64,000 nucleotides of DNA from Pararhizobium gei (GTDB taxonomy: Bacteria > Pseudomonadota > Alphaproteobacteria > Rhizobiales > Rhizobiaceae): assembly GCF_029223885.1 (NCBI RefSeq), contig NZ_CP119410.1, positions 207,880 to 271,879 on the forward strand. The letters run 5' to 3'. Each line of letters opens with the position of its first letter. Position 1 is the first letter of the stretch. The position numbers were made by a program, and so were the translations under genes. Below the pieces are notes generated by a model, which saw only the letters and a list, made by a program, of their open reading frames with translations, did no database searches and was not told the origin of the DNA. This document shows positions 8,109-16,792 of this stretch, piece by piece.

Positions 8109-8807
8109 ATGGGCTATCAACTCGATTTCAGCAAAGTCCTGCAGGGAGAGTATCTCGATCTCATCCTGCAGGGTCTTCAGACCACGCTGATCCTGTTCGC
8201 CATCTCGTGGGTCATCGGACTGGTTCTGGCGGTGTTGCTTACTGTGGTCAGGGCGATCGAATTCAAGCCGACGCAATTCCTCGTCGCGGCCTTCGTCGAA
8301 TATCACCGCAACGTGCCGATCCTGATCCAGCTGTTTGTCTGGTATTTCGGCTTTGCAGTGGTCCTGCCGGAAGCGGTCAATGATTATCTCAACGATGTCG
8401 GTGCCGAAATCGGCTACGCCATAGTCGCCCTGGCGCTCAACAAGGCCGCGTACATGTCGGAGGATTTCCGCAGCGGTCTTCGCTCGATCCATCCGGCCCA
8501 GATGGAGGCGGCCCGCTCGATCGGCCTCAACTATCTCGGCGCGATGCGCTGGGTGATCCTGCCGCAGGCCTGGCGGTTGGCGCTTCCGGCGCTGCTCGGC
8601 CAGACGCTGATCCTGTTCAAAGGCACCAGCCTTGCGGCCGGCATAGGCGTCGCCGAACTCAGCTATCAGGCGCGCTATGTTGAGGAACAGTCCTTCCGGA
8701 TTTTCGAAGCCTACGGCCTCGTGACGGCGATCTACATGGTCATTTCATTTGCGATCATGTGGGGCTCGTCGATCCTGTCCACGCGCTATCGGTTGAGGGT
8801 TAAGTAG
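8109..8807 (+). CDS. Amino-acid ABC transporter permease 1 (HisM/GltJ-like)
   Basis: This 232-residue inner-membrane protein has about five hydrophobic segments. The cytoplasmic EAA loop reads MEAARSIGLNYLGAMRWVILPQAWR and docks the ATPase. YHRNVPILIQLFVWYF is the family's conserved segment after the first helices. It ends with TAG directly next to the ATG of the second permease. Together with that permease it forms the heterodimeric channel for the substrate delivered by the upstream binding protein. Confidence 0.92.
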   Translation: MGYQLDFSKVLQGEYLDLILQGLQTTLILFAISWVIGLVLAVLLTVVRAIEFKPTQFLVAAFVEYHRNVPILIQLFVWYFGFAVVLPEAVNDYLNDVGAEIGYAIVALALNKAAYMSEDFRSGLRSIHPAQMEAARSIGLNYLGAMRWVILPQAWRLALPALLGQTLILFKGTSLAAGIGVAELSYQARYVEEQSFRIFEAYGLVTAIYMVISFAIMWGSSILSTRYRLRVK

Positions 8808-9518
8808 ATGCTCGAGATTCTGCAAGAATACGGCATCCTGCTGCTGATCGGTGAATATCCGCACGGCAAGCTCGGCGGCCTGGCGATGACGCTGATCATC
8901 TCCTTTGTCAGCCTGCTCGTCACCTTTCCCTGCGCCATCCTGATCGCGCTTGCCCGCACCGGCGATTCGAAGCCATTGAAATCGATCGCCAGTGGCTTCG
9001 TCCACTGCGTTCGCGCCATCCCGCTGCTGATGCTGATCTTCTGGGCCTATTTCGCGCTGCCGGTGGTCATCGGTTTCCCGATCGATGCCACCTATACGCT
9101 GATCATCGCCATCGTCGTTTATCAGACCGCGTATCTCGGCGAGATCATCGCTGCCGGTATCGAAGGCCTGCCGAAAGGCCAGATGGAGGCCGCCAAGGCG
9201 CTTGGCCTGGGTTACATCCCGACGACGTTCAAGATCGTGTTGCCGCAGGCGCTGTTCAACGTCGTTCCCGGTATCGTTAACCAGCTGACGACGATCATCA
9301 AGGAATCGTCGCTGGGCTCGATCATCGCAGTGCCGGAGCTTTCCTACGCCATGCTTCAGGTGAACTCCAACGAAGTCACCAAGCCGCTGCAGATTTTCGG
9401 CATTCTCGCCGCCACCTATTTTGTCCTCTGCTTCGCGCTCAGTCAGGCAACCGGCGTCCTTGAAAGGCGAATTTCCAAACGTCGCACCGGGCGGGTCATC
9501 GTGGAGGTCGTGGCATGA
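8808..9518 (+). CDS. Amino-acid ABC transporter permease 2 (HisQ/GltK-like)
   Basis: This 236-residue membrane permease begins on the base after the stop of the first permease, so translation is probably coupled. The EAA loop reads MEAAKALGLGYIPTTFKIVLPQA. VRAIPLLMLIFWAYFALP is the typical second-helix region. It overlaps the ATPase gene by four bases (ATGA). It shares family, not close sequence, with the second transporter near 20 kb. Confidence 0.92.
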   Translation: MLEILQEYGILLLIGEYPHGKLGGLAMTLIISFVSLLVTFPCAILIALARTGDSKPLKSIASGFVHCVRAIPLLMLIFWAYFALPVVIGFPIDATYTLIIAIVVYQTAYLGEIIAAGIEGLPKGQMEAAKALGLGYIPTTFKIVLPQALFNVVPGIVNQLTTIIKESSLGSIIAVPELSYAMLQVNSNEVTKPLQIFGILAATYFVLCFALSQATGVLERRISKRRTGRVIVEVVA

Positions 9519-10246
9519 TCGCGTTCCAGAACGTTTCCAAATGGTATGGCGCGCTGCAGGTCATCCATGACATCACCGCTACGGTCGAGAAGGGCACCAC
9601 GATCGTGCTCTGCGGACCATCCGGCTCGGGCAAATCCACTTTGGTCAGAACCGTAAACCGGCTGGAGCCGATCCAGAAAGGCAAGATCACGCTTGCCGGT
9701 AGGGACATCCACGCAAAATCCGTCGATGTGAACGAACTGCGAACCGGCATCGGCTTCGTCTTCCAGCAGTTCAACCTGTTCCCGCATCTGTCGGTCATCG
9801 ACAATGTCATGCTGCCGTTACGCCGTCTGCGCGGGCAATCCCGCAAGCAGGCGCTGCCAACAGCCATGCTGATGCTGGAGCGGGTCGGTCTTGCCGACAA
9901 GGCAGGATCCTTGCCGGCGGATATTTCTGGTGGCCAGTCACAGCGCGTGGCGATCGCTCGCTCCATGATTTTGCAACCCGAAGTGCTGATTCTCGACGAG
10001 CCGACCAGCGCGCTCGATCCGGAAATGGTCAGTGAAGTTCTGAAACTCCTCAAGGAGCTTTCCGGCGGCGGCATCACCATGATGTGCGTCACCCACGAAA
10101 TGGCATTCGCCCGTGAAGTCGCCGACCGCATTTGGTTCCTGAAGAAGGGCGAACTGACCTTCGACGCAGCGCCGGACCTGTTTTTCTCGAAGGACACGCA
10201 TCCCGACGTTCAAGGGTTCATGTCCGCCATCCACCGAAATCACTGA
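9515..10246 (+). CDS. Amino-acid ABC transporter ATP-binding protein (GlnQ-like)
   Basis: This 243-residue ATPase powers the transporter. It has Walker [10 protein letters not shown] near residue 38, Q-loop FVFQQFNLFPHL, ABC signature SGGQSQRVAIA (Ser in place of the common second Gln), Walker [15 protein letters not shown] and the H-loop VTHEMAFA. All elements needed for ATP hydrolysis are present. The start overlaps the upstream permease stop. The RraA-like gene follows after 28 bases, in the same direction, and is probably cotranscribed. Confidence 0.93.
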   Translation: MIAFQNVSKWYGALQVIHDITATVEKGTTIVLCGPSGSGKSTLVRTVNRLEPIQKGKITLAGRDIHAKSVDVNELRTGIGFVFQQFNLFPHLSVIDNVMLPLRRLRGQSRKQALPTAMLMLERVGLADKAGSLPADISGGQSQRVAIARSMILQPEVLILDEPTSALDPEMVSEVLKLLKELSGGGITMMCVTHEMAFAREVADRIWFLKKGELTFDAAPDLFFSKDTHPDVQGFMSAIHRNH

Positions 10247-10274
10247 AATCGCAAAAATCCATACGGAGATCACC

Positions 10275-10949
10275 ATGATCCACATCAAGCAGATTCCCGA
10301 GCGTCCGAGCAAGGAAGACATCGCAGCGCTGACGCCGTTCTCGCCGGCCACCATCCATGAGGCGCAGGGCCGTCGCGGCGCATTGTCGTCGCGTATCAAG
10401 CCAGTCGATTACCGGATGAAGCTCTGCGGCCCGGCCTTCACGGTCAAGAGCGCGCCGCGCGACAACATCATGCTGCAGCTTGCCATCAACTACGCCAGTC
10501 CGGGCGATATCATCGTCGTCTCCGGCGGCGAATACGAAGAAGCCGGCTCGTTCGGCGACGTTCTCGCCAACGCCTGCCTTGCGAAGGGTATCGGCGGCCT
10601 CGTCACCGATACCGGTGTTCGCGATACGCTACAGCTTCGCGACCTTGGATTCCCTGTGTTTTCGCTCAGCGTCTGCATCAAGGGTACGGTTAAGGAAACC
10701 CTAACGTCCGTCAACGATCCGATCATAATCGGTGACGAACTGATCTATCCCGGCGACATCATCGTCGGCGATGCCGACGGACTGGTTGTGGTGCGTCGTG
10801 GCGAGGCCCAGGAGGTCGCAAAGCTTTCGCAGGCTCGTGAAGATGCCGAAGCCGGCTATATCGCGGCCTACAAGGCCGGCAAGTCGGTGATCGAGGTCAG
10901 CAACCTCGAGCCGGTGCTGAAGGCCAAGGGCTTCAAGTCCGATATCTGA
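10275..10949 (+). CDS. RraA-like / HMG-CHA aldolase family protein
   Basis: This 224-residue protein belongs to the RraA-like fold, which includes 4-hydroxy-4-methyl-2-oxoglutarate and 4-carboxy-4-hydroxy-2-oxoadipate aldolases as well as RraA itself. FGDVLANACLAKGIGGLVTDTGVRDT contains the conserved GxVRD-like active-site segment, with Thr-Gly in place of the more usual Asp-Gly before VRD. GDADGLVVV near residue 170 is also typical. Being last in an amino/organic-acid transporter operon argues for a catabolic aldolase or decarboxylase rather than an RNase E inhibitor. The real substrate is unknown. Confidence 0.75.
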   Translation: MIHIKQIPERPSKEDIAALTPFSPATIHEAQGRRGALSSRIKPVDYRMKLCGPAFTVKSAPRDNIMLQLAINYASPGDIIVVSGGEYEEAGSFGDVLANACLAKGIGGLVTDTGVRDTLQLRDLGFPVFSLSVCIKGTVKETLTSVNDPIIIGDELIYPGDIIVGDADGLVVVRRGEAQEVAKLSQAREDAEAGYIAAYKAGKSVIEVSNLEPVLKAKGFKSDI

Positions 10950-10975
10950 TAAAATCCCGGAAGAGCGAGAACGCG

Positions 10976-11896
10976 TCAGGTCTCGTGCTTGGCCAGCGCG
11001 TTTTCCGCCAGCTGCATGCTGCGCTTCAGCCGGCTTTCCCGCCACACGGCAAAGAGACCGGCGGCTGCGACGACGACACCGCCGACGATCGTCGTTGCGA
11101 CCGGCAGTTGGCCGAGCGCGAAATAGCCGATCAGCACCGACCACAGCATGGTGGTGTATTCGAACGGAGCCAGAAGCGAAGCCTGTGCGTGACGCAGGCT
11201 GACGGTGACCAGTATCTGCGCCATGCCGCCGAATATTCCGGCTGACAGCAGAAAACCGAACTGCCAGATCGTCGGCATGGTCCAGCCGAAGACGATCGTC
11301 GCCAGGCCGATGACTGTGGTGATCAGCGAGAAATACAGCACGATCGCGCCAGGCTGTTCGGTCCTGGCGAGATGGCGGATCTGCACCGCCGAGACTGCCG
11401 AAAACAGTGCCGCCAGAAGGCCCGCCGCGCTCCCGAGCATCGTTGCGGTGCTTGCCGTATCGAAAAAATTGAGATGCGGCAAGAGCATCAGCAGCACTCC
11501 GAGGAAGCCGATCGCCACCGAAGTCCAGCGATAGCCACGGATGACCTCATCTAGGAGGACGGCAGCGAGAACGACCGTAAACAGCGGCGCCGCGTAACTC
11601 AGCGCCGTCGCATCGGCGAGCGGCAGGTAGGCCAGTGCCAGATAGCTGAAGAACATGCCGCCAGTGCCGGAAAGGCTGCGCACCGCATGGCCGCCGAAAT
11701 GCCGGGTTTTAGTCAGCGCGAGAATGTTTCCTTGTAGGCTAAGCCAGATCAGCAGCGGCAGCAGAGCGAAGATCGAGCGGAAGAACACCACTTCACCACT
11801 CGGGATCTGGCCATCCAGCGCCTTGATGCTCGCCGCCATCAGCGTAGCGCAGAGCGCCGCCAGCACCTTGAGGGCTATTCCTAGTCTGGGATTCAT
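10976..11896 (-). CDS. EamA/DMT-family transporter
   Basis: This 306-residue membrane protein has about ten predicted hydrophobic helices in two repeated halves, the DMT/EamA architecture of metabolite exporters. GEVVFFRSIFALLPLL in the first half and the repeat around APFEYTTMLWSVLIGYFALG in the second are typical. Residue 1 follows a 185-bp gap to the divergent biotin-carboxylase operon. It may export an intermediate or end product of that pathway, but nothing in the sequence fixes a substrate. Confidence 0.85.
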   Translation of the reverse strand: MNPRLGIALKVLAALCATLMAASIKALDGQIPSGEVVFFRSIFALLPLLIWLSLQGNILALTKTRHFGGHAVRSLSGTGGMFFSYLALAYLPLADATALSYAAPLFTVVLAAVLLDEVIRGYRWTSVAIGFLGVLLMLLPHLNFFDTASTATMLGSAAGLLAALFSAVSAVQIRHLARTEQPGAIVLYFSLITTVIGLATIVFGWTMPTIWQFGFLLSAGIFGGMAQILVTVSLRHAQASLLAPFEYTTMLWSVLIGYFALGQLPVATTIVGGVVVAAAGLFAVWRESRLKRSMQLAENALAKHET

Positions 11897-12081
11897 GACC
11901 GTTCACCGCATTCACAAACCTCCCGATTGTCTTTCAACACGGACGGTGCCGGGAGAGAACTGGAAAAGCGCTCCATCAAAACTTCGTCTGACCCCATCAC
12001 GCGGCCACTGATGTAGTCAGAATGGCGCCTGACGCTGCATCTGCCAGCGGAAATACCGGCGGCCTTGTGCATGGGTGACGT

Positions 12082-12486
12082 ATGGACCTCTCGAAAATCA
12101 AGACGTTGATCGACTTCGTCGGCCAATCGAACATCACCGAACTCACGGTCACGGAAAAAGACACGACCGTGCGGATCTTCCGCAATGGCAAGCCTGCCGC
12201 CACCTCCGCTGCAGCTGCAAAGCCGGCAGAAAGTGCTGCTGCGACCAAGACCTCCACCTCGGTCACCTCGCCGATCTTCGGTCTTCTGCACGTCGCGCCG
12301 GCACCCGGCGAAAAGGCGTTCGTTGCGCTCGGCGACATGGTCGAGGTTGGCCAGACATTGTTCATCATAGAAGCCATGAAGGTTTTCAACAGCATCACCG
12401 CGCCGCGTGCGGGCCGCATCGTCAGCATTGATGCTGCGGATGGCGCCGAGGTCGAGGTCGGTGACCTTCTGGCGGAGATCGCCTGA
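12082..12486 (+). CDS. accB: Biotin carboxyl carrier protein (AccB-like)
   Basis: This 134-residue carrier has an N-terminal helical part, an Ala/Lys/Ser-rich linker (about residues 38-60) and a C-terminal biotinyl domain. The biotinylation motif EAMKVF places the modified lysine at residue 100. It moves CO2 from a biotin carboxylase to a carboxyltransferase. It shares TGATG with the next gene (biotin carboxylase). No AccA or AccD carboxyltransferase follows. PxpB/PxpC-type proteins, whose fold is shared with the urea-carboxylase carboxyltransferase, follow instead. It is probably not the housekeeping acetyl-CoA carboxylase subunit. Confidence 0.87.
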   Translation: MDLSKIKTLIDFVGQSNITELTVTEKDTTVRIFRNGKPAATSAAAAKPAESAAATKTSTSVTSPIFGLLHVAPAPGEKAFVALGDMVEVGQTLFIIEAMKVFNSITAPRAGRIVSIDAADGAEVEVGDLLAEIA

Positions 12487-13877
12487 TGTCACAGGTCGCC
12501 CACGAAAATACCGGAGACAAGCGCGGTTTCGATACCGTGCTGATCGCCAACCGCGGCGAGATCGCCCTGCGCATCCTGAAAGCCTGCAAGGATCTCGGGC
12601 TGAAGACGGTGATGGTCTGTTCCGAAGCCGACCGTCAGGCGAGCTACGGCAAACTCGCTGACAAATTCATTTGCATCGGCCCGGCCAGTGCCGGCAAGAG
12701 CTATCTCAACAGGGATGCGATCCTGCTGGCGGCTAGAATGACCGGCGCTGGAGCGGTTCATCCCGGCTATGGGTTTCTGTCCGAGAATGCAGCGTTTTCG
12801 GCAGCCGTCGAAGATGCGGGCATGGTATTCATCGGCCCGACCGCACAGTCGATCTCCACCATGGGCGACAAGATCGCCGCCAAGACCGCGATGATCGCCG
12901 CCGGCGTGCCCTGCGTCCCCGGTCCTGATTCCGAATTGCCCGACGACAGGGCGGCGGCCGAGGCCATCGCGGCGGAAATCGGCTATCCGGTCATCGTCAA
13001 GGCGGCCGGTGGTGGCGGCGGACGCGGCATGCGCGTTGTCGCGGATGCCGGTGCGCTGCACTCATCGGTTTCGACGACCCGGGAGGAAGCCCGCCAGGCA
13101 TTCGGCACGCCGGCGCTCTACATGGAGAAATTCCTCCAGCATCCGCGCCATGTGGAAATACAGGTGCTGTGCGATGTGCATGGTAACGCCGTCTGGCTCG
13201 GTCACCGCGACTGCTCGATGCAGCGCCGTCATCAGAAGGTCGTCGAGGAAGCCCCGGCACCCGGCATTCCGCACGAGATCATCGGCCCGGTGGCCGATGC
13301 CTGCGTCACGGCCTGCCAGCAGATCGGCTATCGCGGCGTCGGCACGTTCGAATTCCTATACGAGGACGGCGGCTTCTATTTCATCGAGATGAACACCCGG
13401 TTACAGGTCGAACATCCGGTGACCGAAATGACCAGCGGTATCGACATCGTCCAGGCGCAAATCAGGGCCGCGCAGGGCATTCCGCTGACGATCTCCCAAG
13501 CCGATGTCGCGGCCGACGGCCATGCCTTCGAATGCCGCATCAATGCTGAAGACCCAGAGACATTTCTCGCCTCGGCCGGCACAATTATCGGTTTGCAGCT
13601 GCCATCCGGCCCCGGTATCCGAGTCGATACGCATGTGCATGCCGGCTACAAGGTCCCGCCCTATTACGACTCACTGATCGGCAAGCTGATCGTCCACGCG
13701 CCAACCCGCGCCGAAGCGATCGTGCTGATGCGGTCGGCGCTGGCGGACACGCAGGTCGAAGGCATTTCCACCAATCTGCCGCTGCTGCGCTCGCTGTTCG
13801 AGGACGAAGGCTTTGCCGCCGGCGGCACCGATATCCACTATCTCGAGAAATGGCTGAAGCAGCGGAACGCATCATGA
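12486..13877 (+). CDS. accC: Biotin carboxylase (AccC-like)
   Basis: This 463-residue ATP-grasp enzyme carboxylates biotin with ATP and bicarbonate. It shows FDTVLIANRGEIALRI at the N-terminus, HPGYGFLSENA, the glycine-rich loop KAAGGGGGRGMRVV, HRDCSMQRRHQKVVEEAPAP, FEFLYEDGGFYFIEMN and the active-site segment TRLQVEHPVTEM. Length matches AccC (about 450 residues). It overlaps the upstream carrier by one base and the next small gene by four, so the whole set is tightly coupled. Its acceptor substrate is set by the partner proteins and is probably not acetyl-CoA. Confidence 0.9.
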   Translation: MSQVAHENTGDKRGFDTVLIANRGEIALRILKACKDLGLKTVMVCSEADRQASYGKLADKFICIGPASAGKSYLNRDAILLAARMTGAGAVHPGYGFLSENAAFSAAVEDAGMVFIGPTAQSISTMGDKIAAKTAMIAAGVPCVPGPDSELPDDRAAAEAIAAEIGYPVIVKAAGGGGGRGMRVVADAGALHSSVSTTREEARQAFGTPALYMEKFLQHPRHVEIQVLCDVHGNAVWLGHRDCSMQRRHQKVVEEAPAPGIPHEIIGPVADACVTACQQIGYRGVGTFEFLYEDGGFYFIEMNTRLQVEHPVTEMTSGIDIVQAQIRAAQGIPLTISQADVAADGHAFECRINAEDPETFLASAGTIIGLQLPSGPGIRVDTHVHAGYKVPPYYDSLIGKLIVHAPTRAEAIVLMRSALADTQVEGISTNLPLLRSLFEDEGFAAGGTDIHYLEKWLKQRNAS

Positions 13878-14266
13878 GCGACTTCAATCTCAGCGATCCC
13901 TCTGCCATCGCCGCGATTTCCGAAGCCCTGACGAAGGCCGGTGTCGACGGCATCGAGATCGAGCGCGGTGCACAGAAACTGCGCATCGTCGTTGAGCGCA
14001 CCGGCGCTGCCTCGGTACTGGTCGATGCTGCAAAGACTGCGGAAACAAATATTGTCAAGGCTCCGTTGGCCGGCGTTTTTCAGCCGGTTCCTGGCACTTT
14101 GACGCGTGAGGTTGGCCCTGGCGAAATCCTCGGCTTCATCCGCGTCGGCCCGGTCCTGCTGCCGGTCAAGGCCCCGAAAGCAGGCGTTCTGGCCCACATT
14201 CTTGCCGAACACGGCGCGCTGGTCGGCTACGGCCATCCACTCTTCGAAACAGAGCTGCTTCCATGA
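13874..14266 (+). CDS. Second biotinyl-domain-like protein lacking the biotinylation lysine
   Basis: This 130-residue protein has an AccB-like layout: a helical N-terminus (ISEALTKAGVDGIEIERGAQKLRIVVER), a short linker and a C-terminal hammerhead domain (VKAPLAGVFQPVPG ... VLAHILAEHGALVGYGHPLFE). Where AccB has EAMKM this copy has VGPVLL, so no lysine is available at the modification site. It cannot carry biotin in the normal way. It may act as a structural or docking subunit. It overlaps its neighbours by ATGA on both sides, which argues that it is translated in fixed ratio with them. Confidence 0.8.
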   Translation: MSDFNLSDPSAIAAISEALTKAGVDGIEIERGAQKLRIVVERTGAASVLVDAAKTAETNIVKAPLAGVFQPVPGTLTREVGPGEILGFIRVGPVLLPVKAPKAGVLAHILAEHGALVGYGHPLFETELLP

Positions 14267-14970
14267 ACCGTGCATCGAATTCCATTGCTGTTCGGCCGCT
14301 CGGCGCTCCTCTCGTGCAGGAACGGGTGCAGATTTCGGCCATCGGCGGTCGTGCTTTCCTGCTTGAGGCGCCGGGTGGTTTCGATCTCGCGGCACAGCGG
14401 CGGATCTGGGCGCTGACGCAGGTCGTTGCCTGTTGGGACGACGTGATCGAGACCGTTCCCGGCATGACCAATCTGCTGGCGATCTTCAAGGCCGTGCCGG
14501 AAAATCCGGATGCGGTGGTAGCAAGGCTTGTCGACGCCTGGGATCGCGCCGAAAGCATCGACATTCACGGCAAGATGATCGAGATTGCCGTGACCTATGG
14601 CGGCGAACACGCCACCGATCTAGCTGCGCTCTGCGACCTTTCCGGCCTGCGCGATCGGGAAATTGTCCGTATCCATCACGAGGGCACCTATACTGTGTTC
14701 GCCCTCGGCAGCGCGCCCGGCTTCGGCTACCTTCATGGGCTCGACCCGCGCATTCATATGCCACGCAAGACCGTGCCGTCGCTGAAAATGGAAAAGGGCT
14801 GCGTCACCATCGGCGGCATGCAGACCGGCGTTGCGGTGCTGACCGGCCCGAACGGCTGGAACTCGATCGGCTTTGCTGAACTGCCGATATTCGACCCAAC
14901 CGCCGCAACGCCCGCTCTCATGACGCCGGGCGATATCGTGCGTTTCATCCCGGAAAGGATCGAGCTGTGA
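14263..14970 (+). CDS. pxpB: PxpB/KipI-family protein (5-oxoprolinase subunit or carboxyltransferase subdomain 1)
   Basis: This 235-residue protein has the AHS1/KipI fold. HHEGTYTVFALGSAPGFGYLHGLDPRIHMPRK, with PGF and Pro-Arg, and the later GGMQTGVAVLTGPNGWNSIG are family hallmarks. PxpB works with PxpC and PxpA in ATP-driven opening of 5-oxoproline to glutamate. The same KipI-KipA fold builds the carboxyltransferase of urea carboxylase. Because biotin carboxylase and carrier genes sit directly upstream, a biotin-dependent carboxylation followed by hydrolysis is an alternative. It starts within the stop of the upstream gene and overlaps pxpC by a GTGA. Confidence 0.85.
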   Translation: MNRASNSIAVRPLGAPLVQERVQISAIGGRAFLLEAPGGFDLAAQRRIWALTQVVACWDDVIETVPGMTNLLAIFKAVPENPDAVVARLVDAWDRAESIDIHGKMIEIAVTYGGEHATDLAALCDLSGLRDREIVRIHHEGTYTVFALGSAPGFGYLHGLDPRIHMPRKTVPSLKMEKGCVTIGGMQTGVAVLTGPNGWNSIGFAELPIFDPTAATPALMTPGDIVRFIPERIEL

Positions 14971-15962
14971 TCGAGGTCGTCGATACAGGACCGCTGAACA
15001 CCATACAGGATCTCGGCCGCACAGGTTTTCGCGATATCGGCGTAACCGTCAGCGGCGCGATGGATCCGCTGGCACTGAAGGTCGCCAACTTGCTCGTCGG
15101 CAACGACGATGGCGCTGCGGCGATCGAGTTGCAGACGTTTCCGTTCCGCGTCCGTTTTGGCAAACAGACCGCCTTTGCCGTCACCGGTGGCGGCGCTGCG
15201 ACGCTCGATGATGTCGCCATACCGGCGTGGTGGATGCAGATGGCCGAAGCCGGGCAGGTGCTCGAGGTCACGCCGGTGGCCGGATCGGCCCGCGCCTATG
15301 TCACCTTCGGTGGCGGTGTGGACGTCGAACCGGTGATGGGATCGCGCAGCACGTCGTTAAGGGGTTCCTTCGGCGGCATGGGAGGCCGGTCCCTGAAGAA
15401 GGGCGATCTGCTCCCGCTCGGTGAAACGATGATCTCCGGACTGGCTGCCTATGGTTTTGGTGTCGTTCCGCCGCTGCTCGAAATGGCCTCGCTGTTTCCG
15501 GTTGCCGACGATGGCACGCTGCTGATCAGGGCGCTGCCCGCCGGTGAACATGACCTGTTCGGCGCCGATGCCGAGCGGTTCTGGAGCCAGACGTGGAAGA
15601 TTTCCTCGCAGAGCGACCGCACCGGCTACCGGCTTTCCGGGAATGCCATTCGGCCGATCGCGCCGGTGGAAATGCGTTCGCACGGCATTGTTGCCGGCGT
15701 CGTGCAGGTGCCGCCGGCAGGCGAGCCGATCATCCAGATGAGCGATGCCAATACTGCCGGTGGCTATCCTAAGATCGCCGGCGTCCTCGAAGCCGATCTC
15801 TGGTTGCTCGGCCAGGCGCGCAGCGGCAGCCGGTTGCGTTTCGTGCGCTCCAGCCATGCGGAGGGCCGCGCACTCGACAAAGCCATCGCAGAATATCTCA
15901 AGGATATCCGAGTGACATCGCAGATGGTCGATCGTGCCTTGAAGACTATTTCCGGCCGTTGA
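14967..15962 (+). CDS. pxpC: PxpC/KipA-family protein (5-oxoprolinase subunit or carboxyltransferase subdomain 2)
   Basis: This 331-residue AHS2/KipA protein starts at GTG (VIEVVDTGPLNTIQDLGRTGF, the family's diagnostic N-terminus). AMDPLALKVANLLVGND, ELQTFPFRVRF and the C-terminal ANTAGGYPKIAGVL also match. With PxpB it forms the second half of a KipIA-like unit. The GTG overlaps the pxpB stop, so the two are made together. It resembles both KipA of Bacillus and the C-terminal carboxyltransferase half of urea amidolyase. The biotin carboxylase context leaves the exact reaction open. Confidence 0.87.
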   Translation: MIEVVDTGPLNTIQDLGRTGFRDIGVTVSGAMDPLALKVANLLVGNDDGAAAIELQTFPFRVRFGKQTAFAVTGGGAATLDDVAIPAWWMQMAEAGQVLEVTPVAGSARAYVTFGGGVDVEPVMGSRSTSLRGSFGGMGGRSLKKGDLLPLGETMISGLAAYGFGVVPPLLEMASLFPVADDGTLLIRALPAGEHDLFGADAERFWSQTWKISSQSDRTGYRLSGNAIRPIAPVEMRSHGIVAGVVQVPPAGEPIIQMSDANTAGGYPKIAGVLEADLWLLGQARSGSRLRFVRSSHAEGRALDKAIAEYLKDIRVTSQMVDRALKTISGR

Positions 15963-15978
15963 AATATGGGGAAGAGTT

Positions 15979-16746
15979 ATGAAGATCGACTTGAATTCAG
16001 ACATGGGCGAGGGCTTCGGTCCCTACAGTCTCTGCGATGACGAAGCGATGATGAAGGTCGTCTCGTCGGCCAACATCGCCTGCGGTTTCCACGCCGGAGA
16101 TCCGGATACGATGGCCCGCATGGTTCGGCTGGCCAAAGCCAATGGCGTCGGTATCGGCGCTCATCCGGGCCTGCCGGACAGGCAGGGTTTCGGCCGCCGG
16201 GAAATGCCCTATTCCAATGACGAACTTCGCCAGCAGATGCTCTACCAGCTTGGTGCACTGACGGCGATTGCCAAGGCCGAGCAGGTGCCTGTGGCCCATA
16301 TCAGTTTTCATGCGGCGATGGGCAACACGGTCAACCGCGATCCCACACTTGCCGACCTGATGATGAACGCGATCCGCACCGTCGATCCCAATCTCATCGT
16401 CTTCGCCATGCCCGGAAGCGTCATTGCCGACGCGGCAGCGCGGGCAGGGCTGAAGTCGCTGCTGCTGTTCCTTGCCGACCGTGCCTATGACGCCGATGGC
16501 AAGCTGGTTGCCCGCGGCCAGCCGGGTGCCGTCATCAAGGAAGAGAATGCCTTGCGTGCGCGTGTCCGGCAATTCCTGAAAGACGGAACCGTGACCACCA
16601 TCGAAGGCGCTACGCTTGTCATGCCGGCCCGTTCCATCCTAGTCCACAGCGATACGCCAGGATCGCTCGAACTCGCGCGGATCGTTCGAAGCGAGATCGA
16701 GGCGACAGGCGCGGTCCTCGCCCCGGCCTCCGAGATCGTCGGGTAA
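15979..16746 (+). CDS. pxpA: PxpA / LamB-YcsF family 5-oxoprolinase subunit A
   Basis: This 255-residue protein has the LamB/YcsF signature at its start (IDLNSDMGEGFGPYSL, then SSANIACGFHAGDPDTM), followed by GIGAHPGLPDRQGFGRR and SFHAAMGN. PxpA contributes the hydrolytic half of 5-oxoprolinase. It follows pxpC after 16 bases, with GAAGAG as ribosome-binding site. In this window it completes a PxpABC set joined to biotin carboxylase and an aminotransferase, consistent with turning a cyclic amide into an amino acid that is then transaminated. Confidence 0.9.
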   Translation: MKIDLNSDMGEGFGPYSLCDDEAMMKVVSSANIACGFHAGDPDTMARMVRLAKANGVGIGAHPGLPDRQGFGRREMPYSNDELRQQMLYQLGALTAIAKAEQVPVAHISFHAAMGNTVNRDPTLADLMMNAIRTVDPNLIVFAMPGSVIADAAARAGLKSLLLFLADRAYDADGKLVARGQPGAVIKEENALRARVRQFLKDGTVTTIEGATLVMPARSILVHSDTPGSLELARIVRSEIEATGAVLAPASEIVG

Positions 16747-16792
16747 GTTCTCCTATCCATCCTCTAGTCAACGCTACCGAAAGCCAAACCCG

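Noticed and set aside
12082..13877. accB-accC as the housekeeping acetyl-CoA carboxylase genes
   Set aside because: They are embedded in a coupled operon with pxpB/C/A and an aminotransferase and lack accA/accD; a dedicated accessory enzyme is more likely.
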